Assembly: GCA_024653345.1 (NCBI GenBank)
Contig: JANLFV010000001.1
Location: forward strand, 1 to 64,000
Source of the DNA: Candidatus Acetothermia bacterium
GTDB taxonomy: Bacteria; Bipolaricaulota; Bipolaricaulia; RBG-16-55-9; JANLFV01
Direction: 5' to 3'
DNA: 64,000 nucleotides
Shown one piece after another: positions 42,043 through 50,746 of the stretch. Made by a program: the position numbers and the translations under genes. The notes beneath the pieces are model-generated. The model was not told the DNA's origin, did no database searches, and saw only the letters and a program-made list of their open reading frames with translations. The first letter of the stretch is position 1. Each line of letters starts with the position of its first letter.

Positions 42043-43040
42043 GCTACGGACTTGCTTGGCTGGTCTTCGTGATCTGCGCCGCGACGATCTTCCTTGCCAG
42101 TCGGCGGCTGACTGCGGCTGCCGATGAGATCGCCCTTGGAACGGGCCTGGGCCGCGTCTTCATCGGCAGCGTCCTCCTTGCCGCGGTCACCTCGCTCCCC
42201 GAAGTCGCCACCGAGGGAGCCGCTGCCTCGATGCGGCTCGTCGATATCGCCCTGGGCGACCTGTTCGGGAGCAACATCTACAACATGACCATCCTCGCGG
42301 TCGCGGGGATCATCTGGGGCCGGGGGGCACTCCTGGGCGTGGCTTCGACCTCCCACTTGGCCACGGCCTTCATGGGGATGCTCCTCTCGGCCATCGCCGC
42401 TCTCGGCCTCCTCACCCGTCCGAACATCGGCCTGCTGGGCGTCGGCGTCGAGGTCTACATCATCTTGGCTATTTACAGTGTCGGGATCTGGAACCTGCGG
42501 AGGAACAGGATCTCCGAGGCAGCCGATCCAAACGTGAGCGCGCTCGTTCAGCTCGCGGGCAAGGAGAGGAGCCTGACGCGGGCCTGGGCCGAATTCCTCA
42601 TCTCGGCGGGATTGGTGATCGTCGCCGCGATCTTCCTCAGCAGATCGGCCGATATGATCGCCACAGCCACGGGGCTGGGGAGGACCTTCATCGGGACGCT
42701 CCTCGTGGCCGCGACGACCTCACTACCGGAGTTGGTCACGAGCATATTCGCGGTCCGGATGGGCGCGATCGACCTAGCCGTCGGGAATGTCCTGGGGAGC
42801 AATATCTTCAACATGAACATCCTCCTTGTCTCGGACATCTTCTATCGGGACGGCTACATCATCTCAGCGGGGAGCCAGGCCCACGCGATCACCACGCTCG
42901 TGGGCCTCGTGCTGAGCGGGCTGGTGGGGTTGGCGATCCTCCGGCCGATCCCGGGCCGGCTCGGGCGGGTGAGCCTGGAGTCAGTCATTATCCTCGCGGC
43001 CCACTTCGTCGGGATCTACCTCGTCTTCCTGCACCGCTAG
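42039..43040 (+). CDS. sodium/calcium exchanger family membrane protein
   Basis: Encodes 333 residues with about ten helices and the two inverted alpha repeats of the CaCA superfamily: AVTSLPEVATEGAAA with GDLFGSNIYNM in the first half, and ATTSLPELVTSIFA with GNVLGSNIFNM in the second. YrbG-like. Expected to exchange Ca2+ (or another cation) for Na+ or H+ at the cytoplasmic membrane. Confidence 0.92.
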   Translation: MSYGLAWLVFVICAATIFLASRRLTAAADEIALGTGLGRVFIGSVLLAAVTSLPEVATEGAAASMRLVDIALGDLFGSNIYNMTILAVAGIIWGRGALLGVASTSHLATAFMGMLLSAIAALGLLTRPNIGLLGVGVEVYIILAIYSVGIWNLRRNRISEAADPNVSALVQLAGKERSLTRAWAEFLISAGLVIVAAIFLSRSADMIATATGLGRTFIGTLLVAATTSLPELVTSIFAVRMGAIDLAVGNVLGSNIFNMNILLVSDIFYRDGYIISAGSQAHAITTLVGLVLSGLVGLAILRPIPGRLGRVSLESVIILAAHFVGIYLVFLHR

Positions 43041-43105
43041 CTCCCGGCCGTTCGGCAAGATGTGAAGGCTCCCGCCGATCAACCAGTCCACGCTTAGGAG
43101 AGGAG

Positions 43106-43297
43106 GTGAGGCCATGGAGAGGGCAGAGGACATCGGCCTCAGTCGTGAGGACCAGCTACAGCGGGAGCTTCTTTACCGACTTCGAGGTCCTGGAACTGAT
43201 CGCTAAGCCCCGCCGGCCCGGGAGGCGGCTCCCCGAGTATGAGCAGGCGGACTGGAAGGGCGATCTCGAGCAGTATTACAGCCCGATCGAGCTCTAG
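43106..43297 (+). CDS. small hypothetical protein, frame uncertain
   Basis: A 63-codon GTG-initiated reading frame with TAGGAG five bases upstream. Its last 45 residues (FFTDFEVLELIAKPRRPG, then a Tyr- and Asp-rich end) look like real protein. In another frame an ATG at 43114, also with a good ribosome site, gives a 30-residue peptide MERAEDIGLSRED. Either a short gene in one frame or a frameshifted gene is possible. No family recognised. Confidence 0.4.
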   Translation: MRPWRGQRTSASVVRTSYSGSFFTDFEVLELIAKPRRPGRRLPEYEQADWKGDLEQYYSPIEL

Positions 43298-43304
43298 CCT
43301 AGCC

Positions 43305-43649
43305 CTAGCAGGTGAGATGCAAGGCGGCGGCGACCCGCCGCGAGCCGACCAGCTCGTTATAGGCCTCACAGGCGTCCTTGGTGTTCCGGACCAGCACCTC
43401 GATCCCGCGCCCCGCGAGGGCCTGGACGACCTCATCCGGGACGGCCACTAGGCCGTAGCGCCCCTTTCCTAAGACGATGACCTCCGGCGAGGGCTCCTGC
43501 TCGAGAAGCCAGTTCAAATCGCGCAACTGGAGGTGGTGCCCCTCAGCTCGCCACCAGCCGACCACCTGGCCGCGGTAGATCATCACATCGTTCCTGTATT
43601 CTTTACCGCCGATCACGATCTCGCCGAAGTGGTAGGACTCGATCTTCAT
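43305..43649 (-). CDS. Mth938-domain (DUF498) protein
   Basis: Encodes 114 residues with the Mth938 fold pattern: KIESYHFGEIVIGGKEYRNDVMIY, PEVIVLGKGRYGLVAVPDEV and VLVRNTKDACEAYNEL. Molecular role is unclear across bacteria. ATG 43649 follows GGTGAGGAGG. Last gene of the leftward argF-THEP1 operon. Confidence 0.88.
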   Translation of the reverse strand: MKIESYHFGEIVIGGKEYRNDVMIYRGQVVGWWRAEGHHLQLRDLNWLLEQEPSPEVIVLGKGRYGLVAVPDEVVQALAGRGIEVLVRNTKDACEAYNELVGSRRVAAALHLTC

Positions 43650-43902
43650 CCTCCTCACCTCGCTTATGGACCGCCTCTGCAAAGGTCAAGGTCCCCGCAC
43701 CTCCTTCGGAAGCTCTGCGCGGCACCAGGGCAGCCAGCGGCTCAGGAGGATCCGAAAGATGCTCATCGCGCCCCTCCATATTCCAGTCTAATTGCTCCTT
43801 CAGGAGGGAGTCAAGAGCGCGGCTTGGTATCTCGATCGGTAGTGCTATCTCGCTTCCCGAGGTCAAGGCCGCCCTGGATGAGGAGCAAGCTGCTTCACTC
43901 AA
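43603..43902 (-). CDS. hypothetical protein coupled to THEP1
   Basis: A 99-codon frame. Its TTG start shares bases with the THEP1 stop (TTGA junction), as murB-ftsQ do, and its end overlaps the Mth938-like gene by 47 bases. The central part (EIALPIEIPSRALDSLLKEQL) looks protein-like, the ends less so. No family recognised; it may be an unexpressed gap instead. Confidence 0.35.
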   Translation of the reverse strand: MSEAACSSSRAALTSGSEIALPIEIPSRALDSLLKEQLDWNMEGRDEHLSDPPEPLAALVPRRASEGGAGTLTFAEAVHKRGEEDEDRVLPLRRDRDRR

Positions 43903-44420
43903 GTAAACAGGGCCAGGAGCTCTTGAAATAGCCCATCCCGATTGGAGGGGGTGACCTCATAGACCGAGAATTCCCTCCGGATCCGCTGGGCCAGCGGGTG
44001 GGCCGACCGCTCCTGGACCGCGAACAAGAGGTGGCACTCCGATGCGAGGGCCGCTTCCACGGCCTCGACGAACTTCGGGCTGGCGAGCTCCATCGGTGCG
44101 AGCTCGTCGATCACCAATAGCTCCTTGGCCTTGAGGGCCTCCATGATCGCTGGGACGGCGAGCTCCTCGATGTCCTTCAGGTTCACGCGATACTTCCCGA
44201 CCCGCGGGCCGGCGGCGGAGGGAAGACCGGTGTGGGCCAAGAGTCCTCGCCGGCCAGTAGAGATGTCGATGATCGCAAAGCCCTTCCGGGCTCGGCCCTC
44301 CCGGATCTCCTCGGTGTAGATCCCTCCGAGGCTCAAGCCGGGCTGGAGGGCCCTCACGACCTTCCGGATGAGGGTGGTCTTCCCGCACCCGGGCCGGCCG
44401 GTGATCGCGACGCGAATCAT
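43899..44420 (-). CDS. THEP1-type nucleoside-triphosphatase
   Basis: Encodes 173 residues: P-loop AITGRPGCGKTTL (residues 5-17), GIYTEEIREG, RVGKYRVNLKD, Walker B LLVIDELAPMEL. This matches the THEP1 family known from thermophiles, NTPases of unclear cellular role. Its ATG overlaps the argF TGA. Confidence 0.92.
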   Translation of the reverse strand: MIRVAITGRPGCGKTTLIRKVVRALQPGLSLGGIYTEEIREGRARKGFAIIDISTGRRGLLAHTGLPSAAGPRVGKYRVNLKDIEELAVPAIMEALKAKELLVIDELAPMELASPKFVEAVEAALASECHLLFAVQERSAHPLAQRIRREFSVYEVTPSNRDGLFQELLALFT

Positions 44421-45328
44421 GCTAAGAGGAGCGCTAGGACCCCCTTCTGGCCGTGGAGCCGGTTCTCCGCCTGGTCGTAGATCACGCTGTTCGGCGAGTG
44501 GGCCGCCTCGTAAGTGATCTCCTCCCCGTAGTGGGCCGGGAGGCAGTGCATCACCAGGCAGTCGGGCTTAGCGAGGCCGATCAGCCGCTCATTGATCTGA
44601 AAGCCGCGGAAGGCCCGCCGCCTTCGCTCGAGCTCGGCCTCCTGGCCCATCGAAGCCCAGACATCGGTGTAGAGGATATCAGCCCCGCGGGCCGCCTCCT
44701 CGGGGTCGTGGACCACCTCGACCTTGGCCCCGGCCCCCTGGGCCTTGGCATGCTCGACGAACTCCTCCTTCGGCTCATAGCCCTCGGGGCAGGCGATCGT
44801 CACACTCACTCCCAGTTTCGGCCCGCCCGCAAGCCAGGCATGGGCCACATTGTTCCCATCGCCGATGAAGGCGAGCTTCAGCCCCTCGAGCCGCCGCCTC
44901 TTCTCATAGATCGTCAGAAGGTCTCCCAGGATCTGACAGGGGTGTTCGAGGTCCGAGAGGCCATTGATCACCGGGACCTCGGCGAACCTGGCCAGCTCCT
45001 CGACGATCTCGTGGCCGAAGACACGGGCCATGAGCCCGTCGACATACCTTGAGAGGACCCGGGCGACATCCTCGACCGTCTCCCGCTCGCCGAGCCGGAT
45101 CTCCTCCGGGCCGAGGTAGAGCGCCCGCCCGCCGAGCTGGTTCATCCCCACCTCGAAGGAGACCCGCGTCCGCAAGGAAGGCTTCTGGAAGATCAGTCCC
45201 AGGGTCTTCCCCTTAAGCAAGGGCCGGTTCCCTCCGGCCCGAAGCTCCCGCTTCAGATGAAGAGAGAGCTCGAGGGCCTCCCAGATCTCCTCCCGGCCCC
45301 AGTCGCGCAACGAGACTAGATGCCTCAT
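44417..45328 (-). CDS. argF: ornithine carbamoyltransferase ArgF
   Basis: Makes citrulline from ornithine and carbamoyl phosphate. It has 303 residues. Carbamoyl-phosphate loop is SLRTR (Leu in place of the commoner Thr), DLEHPCQ, and the ornithine-side HCLPAHYG, which separates it from aspartate carbamoyltransferase. Start ATG 45328 fits the family. It begins one base after a stand-alone Lrp-type sensor domain and overlaps THEP1. Confidence 0.94.
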   Translation of the reverse strand: MRHLVSLRDWGREEIWEALELSLHLKRELRAGGNRPLLKGKTLGLIFQKPSLRTRVSFEVGMNQLGGRALYLGPEEIRLGERETVEDVARVLSRYVDGLMARVFGHEIVEELARFAEVPVINGLSDLEHPCQILGDLLTIYEKRRRLEGLKLAFIGDGNNVAHAWLAGGPKLGVSVTIACPEGYEPKEEFVEHAKAQGAGAKVEVVHDPEEAARGADILYTDVWASMGQEAELERRRRAFRGFQINERLIGLAKPDCLVMHCLPAHYGEEITYEAAHSPNSVIYDQAENRLHGQKGVLALLLA

Positions 45329-45329
45329 T

Positions 45330-45614
45330 TCAGTGGCCCTTCTGGAGCTCCCGCAGCTCACGCGACGTGGTCACGATGTGGGTGTTGGTGCTGACCACGC
45401 CCTTGATCGTCGCGATCTCCTTGGTGACGATCTCGTCCAACTTCCGGACCGAGAAGGTGTCGAGCAGTTCCTCGACTTCGAGATAAGCGACCACATCATA
45501 GTCTCCGAAGAGGGTATCCGCCAGCTTGACATGCTTCCCCGCGAGCAGCCGTCTTGCCACCTCTTCGGCCATTCCACCCTCACACTTGAGCAGGACGTAA
45601 GCATTGACTGCCAC
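45330..45614 (-). CDS. stand-alone Lrp/AsnC ligand-binding (RAM) domain protein
   Basis: Encodes 94 residues covering only the RAM (amino-acid-sensing) half of Lrp/AsnC regulators: AYVLLKCEGG, HVKLADTLFGDYDVVAYLEV and IKGVVSTNTHIVT. No helix-turn-helix is present. GTG 45614 has AAAGGAGG upstream. As it directly precedes argF, an arginine- or ornithine-related sensing role is possible but unproven. Confidence 0.88.
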   Translation of the reverse strand: MAVNAYVLLKCEGGMAEEVARRLLAGKHVKLADTLFGDYDVVAYLEVEELLDTFSVRKLDEIVTKEIATIKGVVSTNTHIVTTSRELRELQKGH

Positions 45615-45629
45615 CGTTGCCTCCTTTGA

Positions 45630-46730
45630 TCATTTCATGCTCAGGTATTCCGAGCTGAACTCTTCCCCGTTGATCCGACAGAGCCGGAAGCCTTGCGGGC
45701 TCCCATCGGGATTGGAGCCGTTCCAGTGGACCCCATCATCGCCCCACCAGCGGCCGGAGAGGGCACCGGTCACGATATTCGTGATCCCTGCTTCTCTAGT
45801 ATAGGTCGCGTGCTCGTGGCCGGCCAGGGCGGCCTTGACATTGTAGCCCCGGACGAGCTCCAGGAGCTTATCGTAATTCCGGCAGAGGAAGAGCGGCTGG
45901 TGGGAGAAGAGGAGGATCGGCCGGTCTTTGGGCTGAAGGGCAAGGTCCTGCCCGAGCCAGGCCAACTCCTCTTCGCTCAGCCAATTAGTGGGGAGCGGCT
46001 CGGGCGAGTTCCCGTCCAGGACGATGAAGTGCCACTCCCCGAAGTCGAAGGAATACCACAGCGGGCCGAAGTGCTTTTGGTAAGCCCCTTTGTAATACTC
46101 TGGAAGGCTAGGGTCAAGGGCGCAGGCGCAGTCGTGGTTCCCGATGGCATGGAACAGCGGCGAGGCCAGGCCGCTTGTGGCCTCGCGGTAGAGCGTGAAG
46201 GCGGCCTCGACCTCTTCGAGGGTATCGGCCAGGTTCGTGTAGTAGCAGACATCGAAGACCAGATCGCCTGTGGAGACGACGAAGTCCGGCCCGAGCCCGT
46301 TGGCCCGGGCGACGAACTCCTCCACCGCGGTCTTGGCCTGAGGGATGATGTGGATATCAGTGACCTGGATGAAGGTAAATTCCTGGGCGATCGGGATCGG
46401 GTAGAGAGGGAAGTCGAGGCTCGTGCCCGTGGCCGCGAAGCGCGCCTCCTCGATATGGCGATAGAACTGGTCGGTCCACCAGCCGGAGGGGATGCTGACG
46501 AAGACAATCCTGCTCCCGGCGCCGAGGGCGAAGCTGAAGGACCCGTCAGCCGCGGTGGCGACGATCTCCTTGCCGTCACTTACCAGAACCCCTTCCAGGC
46601 CGCTCTCGCCGCTGTCGGGGACTCCGTTGAGATTGGCATCGTGGAAGACGGTGCCGGTGATGATATGCTCCGCTCCGGCAGTCCCCCCGACCAGGGCTAA
46701 CAGGAGAGCCAAGATGAAGAGCTTGCGCAT
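45630..46730 (-). CDS. secreted metallophosphoesterase with N-terminal SdrD-like B repeat
   Basis: Encodes 366 residues: signal peptide (1-21), a Ca-binding-like B domain (FHDANLNGVPDSGESGLEGV), then a calcineurin-type phosphoesterase with all metal motifs: VTDIHI, STGDLVFD, IGNHDC, FSHQPL and GHEHA. Acts outside the membrane on unknown phosphoesters. ATG 46730 has GGAGGTGAG upstream; its promoter at 46758-46787 should serve the six-gene leftward operon. Confidence 0.9.
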   Translation of the reverse strand: MRKLFILALLLALVGGTAGAEHIITGTVFHDANLNGVPDSGESGLEGVLVSDGKEIVATAADGSFSFALGAGSRIVFVSIPSGWWTDQFYRHIEEARFAATGTSLDFPLYPIPIAQEFTFIQVTDIHIIPQAKTAVEEFVARANGLGPDFVVSTGDLVFDVCYYTNLADTLEEVEAAFTLYREATSGLASPLFHAIGNHDCACALDPSLPEYYKGAYQKHFGPLWYSFDFGEWHFIVLDGNSPEPLPTNWLSEEELAWLGQDLALQPKDRPILLFSHQPLFLCRNYDKLLELVRGYNVKAALAGHEHATYTREAGITNIVTGALSGRWWGDDGVHWNGSNPDGSPQGFRLCRINGEEFSSEYLSMK

Positions 46731-46757
46731 TGAGCCGCTCACCTCCTCACTGGCACG

Positions 46758-46787
46758 ATCATAGCCCCGCCAAGCAGGGCATGCCAA
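46758..46787 (-). promoter_or_regulatory. promoter of the phosphoesterase-argF operon
   Basis: Reading leftward: TTGGCA (46787-46782), 18 bases, TATGAT (46763-46758). Confidence 0.6.
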
Positions 46788-47126
46788 ATCGAGTGAGTGT
46801 GAAACCTAGCTGCCCCAGAGAGCCACACCTGGCCGGCCGAGTTCCTCGCTGTTTGTAAGCCTTTTTCGCCGTCTCGGCCTTGGCCCGCTTCTTCCCGAGC
46901 TCAAGCCGGCTCCTCTGCTCAAGCTCCGATCGCGCTGAGCTTTGTCTCCCCTGACGCTGCTCTAGGATCACTGTTGCCAAGTATCGTCCGAACCGCCTGC
47001 TGAACCCCGCGGCCGGCGCCAGCAGCCCGCACCTAGCTGCCGACCAGAGAAGATGCTCCGTGCTCGCGTCGTTCTGGAATGCACTGGGGATCGATGCAAG
47101 CTGATCGAAGAGGTGGGGCCTTAATC
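46788..47126. other. gap with no recognised gene
   Basis: Long frames here are compositionally poor and lack ribosome sites. A leftward frame (46759-47175) has a Lys/Glu-rich stretch but no family signature and would cover the promoter at 46758-46787. No RNA gene or repeat seen. Confidence 0.4.
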
Positions 47127-47774
47127 CTAGCCCTCCCCAGCTCCGAGGAGGCAGACATAGATCGTATGGACCCAACAGTAATGGCAGCGGACGAACGAGC
47201 AGGCGACCTCACTGTAGCTCGGGCTATTGAGGGCCGCATGAGCGGCGGGATACCACTCTCCGTCAGTCCAGTCCGCCAGGACATCCCGGCCGTCGTAGTA
47301 GCCGTCCCCGGCGGCCAGGAGTTCTGCCGCGGTCCCGTTGTAGCCCGCGAGCTTGAGCCGCTCGGGGAATGAGAGCTCATAGGGGCACTGCTGGTTCTCC
47401 CAACACTTGTCGCTGCAGCCCTCCTCAGTCCGGCAGGCCTGGGCCCAGACCTGGGCGTGAAAGGCGGCCGCGATGTAGAGGTTCCCGTCCCACTCCAGTG
47501 GGGCGAGGCCCCTCTCGCGGCGGTAGCTATTGATCAGCTCGATGAGCGATTCTTCCTTGAAGCTCGGCTCGAGGAGCGAGCCGCTGACCTGTGCCTCGGG
47601 TGCAGGACAAGGCGGGCATTCAGGGCACTCGCAGGTCGGGCAGGGGGGCGGCTCGGGGCAAACGGCAGATTCCCCTGAAGTTCCCAGCTCGCCCCGCCAT
47701 CCCTGCAGGGACTCGCAGCCGGTGAGTCCGGCAAGGGACAACGCTAGGATAGCGAGGATGAAAACTCTCATCAT
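47127..47774 (-). CDS. CAP/SCP-domain lipoprotein
   Basis: Encodes 215 residues. Lipoprotein signal with lipobox LTGC (Cys20). A Pro/Cys spacer (CPEPPPCPTCECPECPPCP) follows, with many cysteines that could cross-link. Then a CAP (SCP/PR-1) domain: LIELINSYRRERGLAPLEWD, AAAFHAQVWAQ, GEWYPAAHAALNSPSYSEVACSF in pattern. Extra cysteine pairs suggest disulfides. Role unknown; bacterial CAP proteins act at the cell surface. Start is one of two adjacent ATGs. Confidence 0.87.
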   Translation of the reverse strand: MMRVFILAILALSLAGLTGCESLQGWRGELGTSGESAVCPEPPPCPTCECPECPPCPAPEAQVSGSLLEPSFKEESLIELINSYRRERGLAPLEWDGNLYIAAAFHAQVWAQACRTEEGCSDKCWENQQCPYELSFPERLKLAGYNGTAAELLAAGDGYYDGRDVLADWTDGEWYPAAHAALNSPSYSEVACSFVRCHYCWVHTIYVCLLGAGEG

Positions 47775-48072
47775 TCTGAGGCTAGCTCGCCCCAGGGGCT
47801 TTAGTGATCCCAGCAGTCACCTAAGCTCGGGGAAACCCCTCCGCCCGCGGCAAGGCCGTTGTCCGTCCAAGCGGGGCATAGGGCTCGAAAGGCAGGGCGG
47901 CCGGGCGAGCGCGCTCAGGGCCTCGCCTCGGCCCGATGGTGGGAACAGCCGGACCGCGGCTGAGCTGGGGTGGGCGCTCCCTCCTCCGGGGTCCACAGCC
48001 CCGCCCGACATGCATGGGTAATTGGCCTACGCTCTCCGCAGGCCAGGGACAGAGCGTGCCTCGAGCCGATCC
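47775..48072. other. GC-rich gap with no recognised gene
   Basis: About 300 bases. Small inverted repeats occur (imperfect GCTTTAGTGA / TCACCTAAGC near 47799-47828, upstream of the CAP gene). I tested it by eye for RNase P, SRP and tmRNA signatures without success. Confidence 0.35.
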
Positions 48073-48687
48073 TCAAGCGAGCTCAAGCCAGCGGGGCAGC
48101 TCGCCCCGCAGGGCCCGGGGCGGGTCGACCGTGAGGTCGAGGACCGCCGAGCTCTGCCCGGAGAGCCTCTCGCGGCTGATGATGATCAGGTCAACATCGG
48201 CAGCGAACCGGCCGATCACATCCTCGGGGGTCACCGCTGGCGGCTCGCCGCTCTTGTTGGCACTGGTCCCGAGGAGCGGCCTATCGGCGGCCGCGGCCAG
48301 CGCTCTGAAGGCCCGACTAGCGGGGACGCGAATCCCGACCTTCCCCGCACTGACCGCCCCGCGGGGGGCCTGAGGTGAAGCCTTCAGCAGCAGCGTATAT
48401 GGCCCCGGCAGGAGGCGCGCGATCCAGCGCCGCTCGCGCTCCTCGAAGATGGCATACCGAGTCAGCTCCTGCAGATCGCCTAGATGGAGGGCCATCGGCT
48501 TCCCCCGCTCACGCCCCTTCAGGTGATAGAGCCGCTCGATCGCCTCCGGGTCGTCCGCAGCGCAGCCGAGGCCGTAGACCGTCTCCGTGGGAAAGATGAG
48601 CAGCCCGTGCCGACCGACCGCTTCAACCACAAGCTCCGCTTCCTCAGCCTCGAGCCGGTCGCGGACCTCGATGACCTTGGCGCTCAT
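48073..48687 (-). CDS. threonylcarbamoyl-AMP synthase (Sua5/YrdC/TsaC family)
   Basis: Makes threonylcarbamoyl-AMP for the t6A modification of ANN-decoding tRNAs. It has 204 residues, the short form without the C-terminal Sua5 domain. Motifs: LIFPTETVYGLGC near 30-42, LKGRERGKPMALHL, LLPGPYTLLL, VGIRVPASRAF, GTSANKSGEPP. Overlaps the start of the ychF transcript's last codons by four bases (ATGA junction). Confidence 0.92.
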   Translation of the reverse strand: MSAKVIEVRDRLEAEEAELVVEAVGRHGLLIFPTETVYGLGCAADDPEAIERLYHLKGRERGKPMALHLGDLQELTRYAIFEERERRWIARLLPGPYTLLLKASPQAPRGAVSAGKVGIRVPASRAFRALAAAADRPLLGTSANKSGEPPAVTPEDVIGRFAADVDLIIISRERLSGQSSAVLDLTVDPPRALRGELPRWLELA

Positions 48688-49772
48688 GCGACGACGAAGT
48701 GGATTACATCTCCATCCTGAACTTGATAGTGCTCGCCGACCCGCTGGAGGAGCCCGGCCTCCTTCACAGCGTGGAGTGAGCCCTTGCCCAGCAACTGCTC
48801 GATCGGGACCACCTCGGCCTGGATGAACCTCTTCTCGAAGTCAGTGTGGATCTTCGCCCCGGCCTGGGGGGCCTTCGTTCCGCGCTTGACCGTCCAAGCC
48901 CGGACCTCCGGGCCGTCGGTGGTGAAGAAAGTGATAAGCTCGAGCAGCTGATAGCCGGCCCTGATCAGCCGCTCCAGGCCCGACTCCTCGATCTTCCACT
49001 CCCGCCGCCAGGTCGCGCGCTCGGCCTCGTCCTGAGAGGCCTCGACGATCTCCATCTCCAGCCGGCCGCGGATCGCGACATACCCCGCGCCCCGTTCGCG
49101 AGCCAAGGCAGCCACAGCTTGCGAATAGGTGTTCTCGTCCTCATCGCCCACGTTGGCCACGAACAGGACCGGCTTCTCGGTGAGAAGCCCCAGGCCTCGG
49201 AGCCTCGCCCGCTCCTCCTCGTCAAGTTCGAGCATCCGCACCGGCGTCCCCTGCCGCACGGCCTCGCGGACCCGCTCGAGGAGCTGCAGCTGCTTGCTCA
49301 CCTCGCGTTCTCCCGCACGGGCCTTCGGCTGCAACTTATCCAGCGTGTTCTCCAACGTCTCGAGGTCCTTGAGTGCCAGCTCGAGCTCCACGACCTCGAC
49401 ATCGCGCTTCGGGTCGAGCGAGCCGTCCACATGGGGGACGAGGGGGTCCTCGAAGCAGCGGACGATGTGGGCGATGGCGTCGACATTCCGGATCTCGGCC
49501 AGGAATTGGTTCCCTAGACCCTCGCCCTCGTGGGCGCCGCGGACCAGGCCGGCGATGTCCAGGAACTCCAGGGTGGTGGGGACCTTCTTCTTCTCAGGAT
49601 AGAGCGCGGCGAGCCTCTCCAGCCGCTCATCGGGGACGGGGACGACGCCGATGTTCGTCTTGATCGTGGAGAAGGGGAAGCTCTCGACCTTCGCCCCGGC
49701 AGCGGTGAGGGCGTTGAAGATCGTCGATTTCCCCACATTCGGCAGCCCGACGAGGCCGCAGTTGAATCCCAT
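48684..49772 (-). CDS. ychF: ribosome-associated ATPase YchF/OLA1
   Basis: Encodes 362 residues of the Obg-related YchF family: G1 [15 protein letters not shown] (residues 8-22), [20 protein letters not shown], a coiled insert (130-200), the altered G4 motif NVGDED that gives ATP preference in the family, and a C-terminal TGS domain ([23 protein letters not shown]-like, ending [12 protein letters not shown]). Adjacent to the tRNA-modification gene. Confidence 0.95.
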   Translation of the reverse strand: [362 protein letters not shown]

Positions 49773-49812
49773 CCCAGGCGCGCTCCTGACGGTTCGCCCT
49801 ACGGGCCCGGCT

Positions 49813-50685
49813 TCATCTCCCGAGGGCCTCTCGCGCTAGCTGCACCATCTCGCGGGGCGTGCGGCCGACGGGGACGCCCTTGGCCTCGAGCGCCTTCTTC
49901 TTGGCCTCGGCCGTCCCCTCGCCCCCGGAGATGATCGCCCCGGCATGGCCCATCCGCTTCCCCGGCGGGGCGGAGAAGCCCGCGATGTAGGCGATCACCG
50001 GCTTGGACATCTTCTTGGAGATGAACTCCGCCGCCTCCTCCTCATCCCGTCCGCCGATCTCCCCGACGAGGATCACCAGCTCGGTCTGGGGGTCCTTCTC
50101 GAAGAGCTTGAGGATGTCGATGAACGAGCTGCCGACCACAGGGTCCCCGCCGATCCCCACGACGGTCGACTGGCCGAGCCCGGCCCGCGAGAGCTGGGCC
50201 GCGATCTCATAAGTCAGTGTCCCGGAGCGGGAGACGACCCCCACTGGGCCGGGACGGAAGACCTCGGCGGGCATGATCCCCACCTTCGCCTTCCCGGGGG
50301 AGATGAGGCCGGGGCAGTTCGGCCCGATCAGCCTCGTCTTCCGCAGCTGGAGCATGTGGTATACCCGCAGGACATCTTGCATGGGGATCCGCTCGGTGAT
50401 GCAGACTATGAGCTTAATCCCGGCATCGGCCTCCTCGATGATCGCGTCCGGAGCGAACGGTGCCGGGACGAAGACCGCTGCCGTGTCCGGATGGAAGCGG
50501 GCGACAGCCTCGGCAACGGAGTCCAAGATGGGGATGCCGTCTAGGCTCTGGCCCCCCTTCCCCGGCGTCACCCCGGCGACGACCTTCGTCCCGTATTCGG
50601 CCATCAGCCGGGTGTGGAAGCTCCCCTCCTTGCCCGTGATCCCCTGGACGACGACCTTGGTCCGCTCATCGATGAGAATGCTCAT
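49813..50685 (-). CDS. sucD: succinyl-CoA synthetase alpha subunit
   Basis: Encodes 290 residues: CoA-binding Rossmann domain ([15 protein letters not shown]), [12 protein letters not shown], and the phosphohistidine loop [15 protein letters not shown]. The beta subunit gene sucC, normally adjacent, is absent; it must lie elsewhere, or the enzyme uses a different partner (acyl-CoA synthetase, NDP-forming type). Own promoter at 50703-50732. Confidence 0.94.
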   Translation of the reverse strand: MSILIDERTKVVVQGITGKEGSFHTRLMAEYGTKVVAGVTPGKGGQSLDGIPILDSVAEAVARFHPDTAAVFVPAPFAPDAIIEEADAGIKLIVCITERIPMQDVLRVYHMLQLRKTRLIGPNCPGLISPGKAKVGIMPAEVFRPGPVGVVSRSGTLTYEIAAQLSRAGLGQSTVVGIGGDPVVGSSFIDILKLFEKDPQTELVILVGEIGGRDEEEAAEFISKKMSKPVIAYIAGFSAPPGKRMGHAGAIISGGEGTAEAKKKALEAKGVPVGRTPREMVQLAREALGR

Positions 50686-50702
50686 CTACCCTCCTCGCCC
50701 GG

Positions 50703-50732
50703 AGTATAGCCTGGGGAGCTGGAGAGCCGCAA
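50703..50732 (-). promoter_or_regulatory. promoter of sucD
   Basis: Reading leftward: TTGCGG (50732-50727), 18 bases, TATACT (50708-50703), then GAGGAGG before ATG 50685. Confidence 0.6.
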
Positions 50733-50746
50733 CTCGGGGAGGAGGG

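Noticed and set aside
46759-47175. 138-codon leftward frame between the CAP lipoprotein and the phosphoesterase
   Set aside because: Covers the likely operon promoter at 46758-46787, lacks a ribosome site and shows no family pattern.
47775-48072. RNase P or SRP RNA
   Set aside because: The leftward text has a GGAGGAGGGAGC stretch faintly like the SRP loop, but the invariant GGAAG loop is missing, and no RNase P core sequence (GAGGAAAGT) occurs on either strand.
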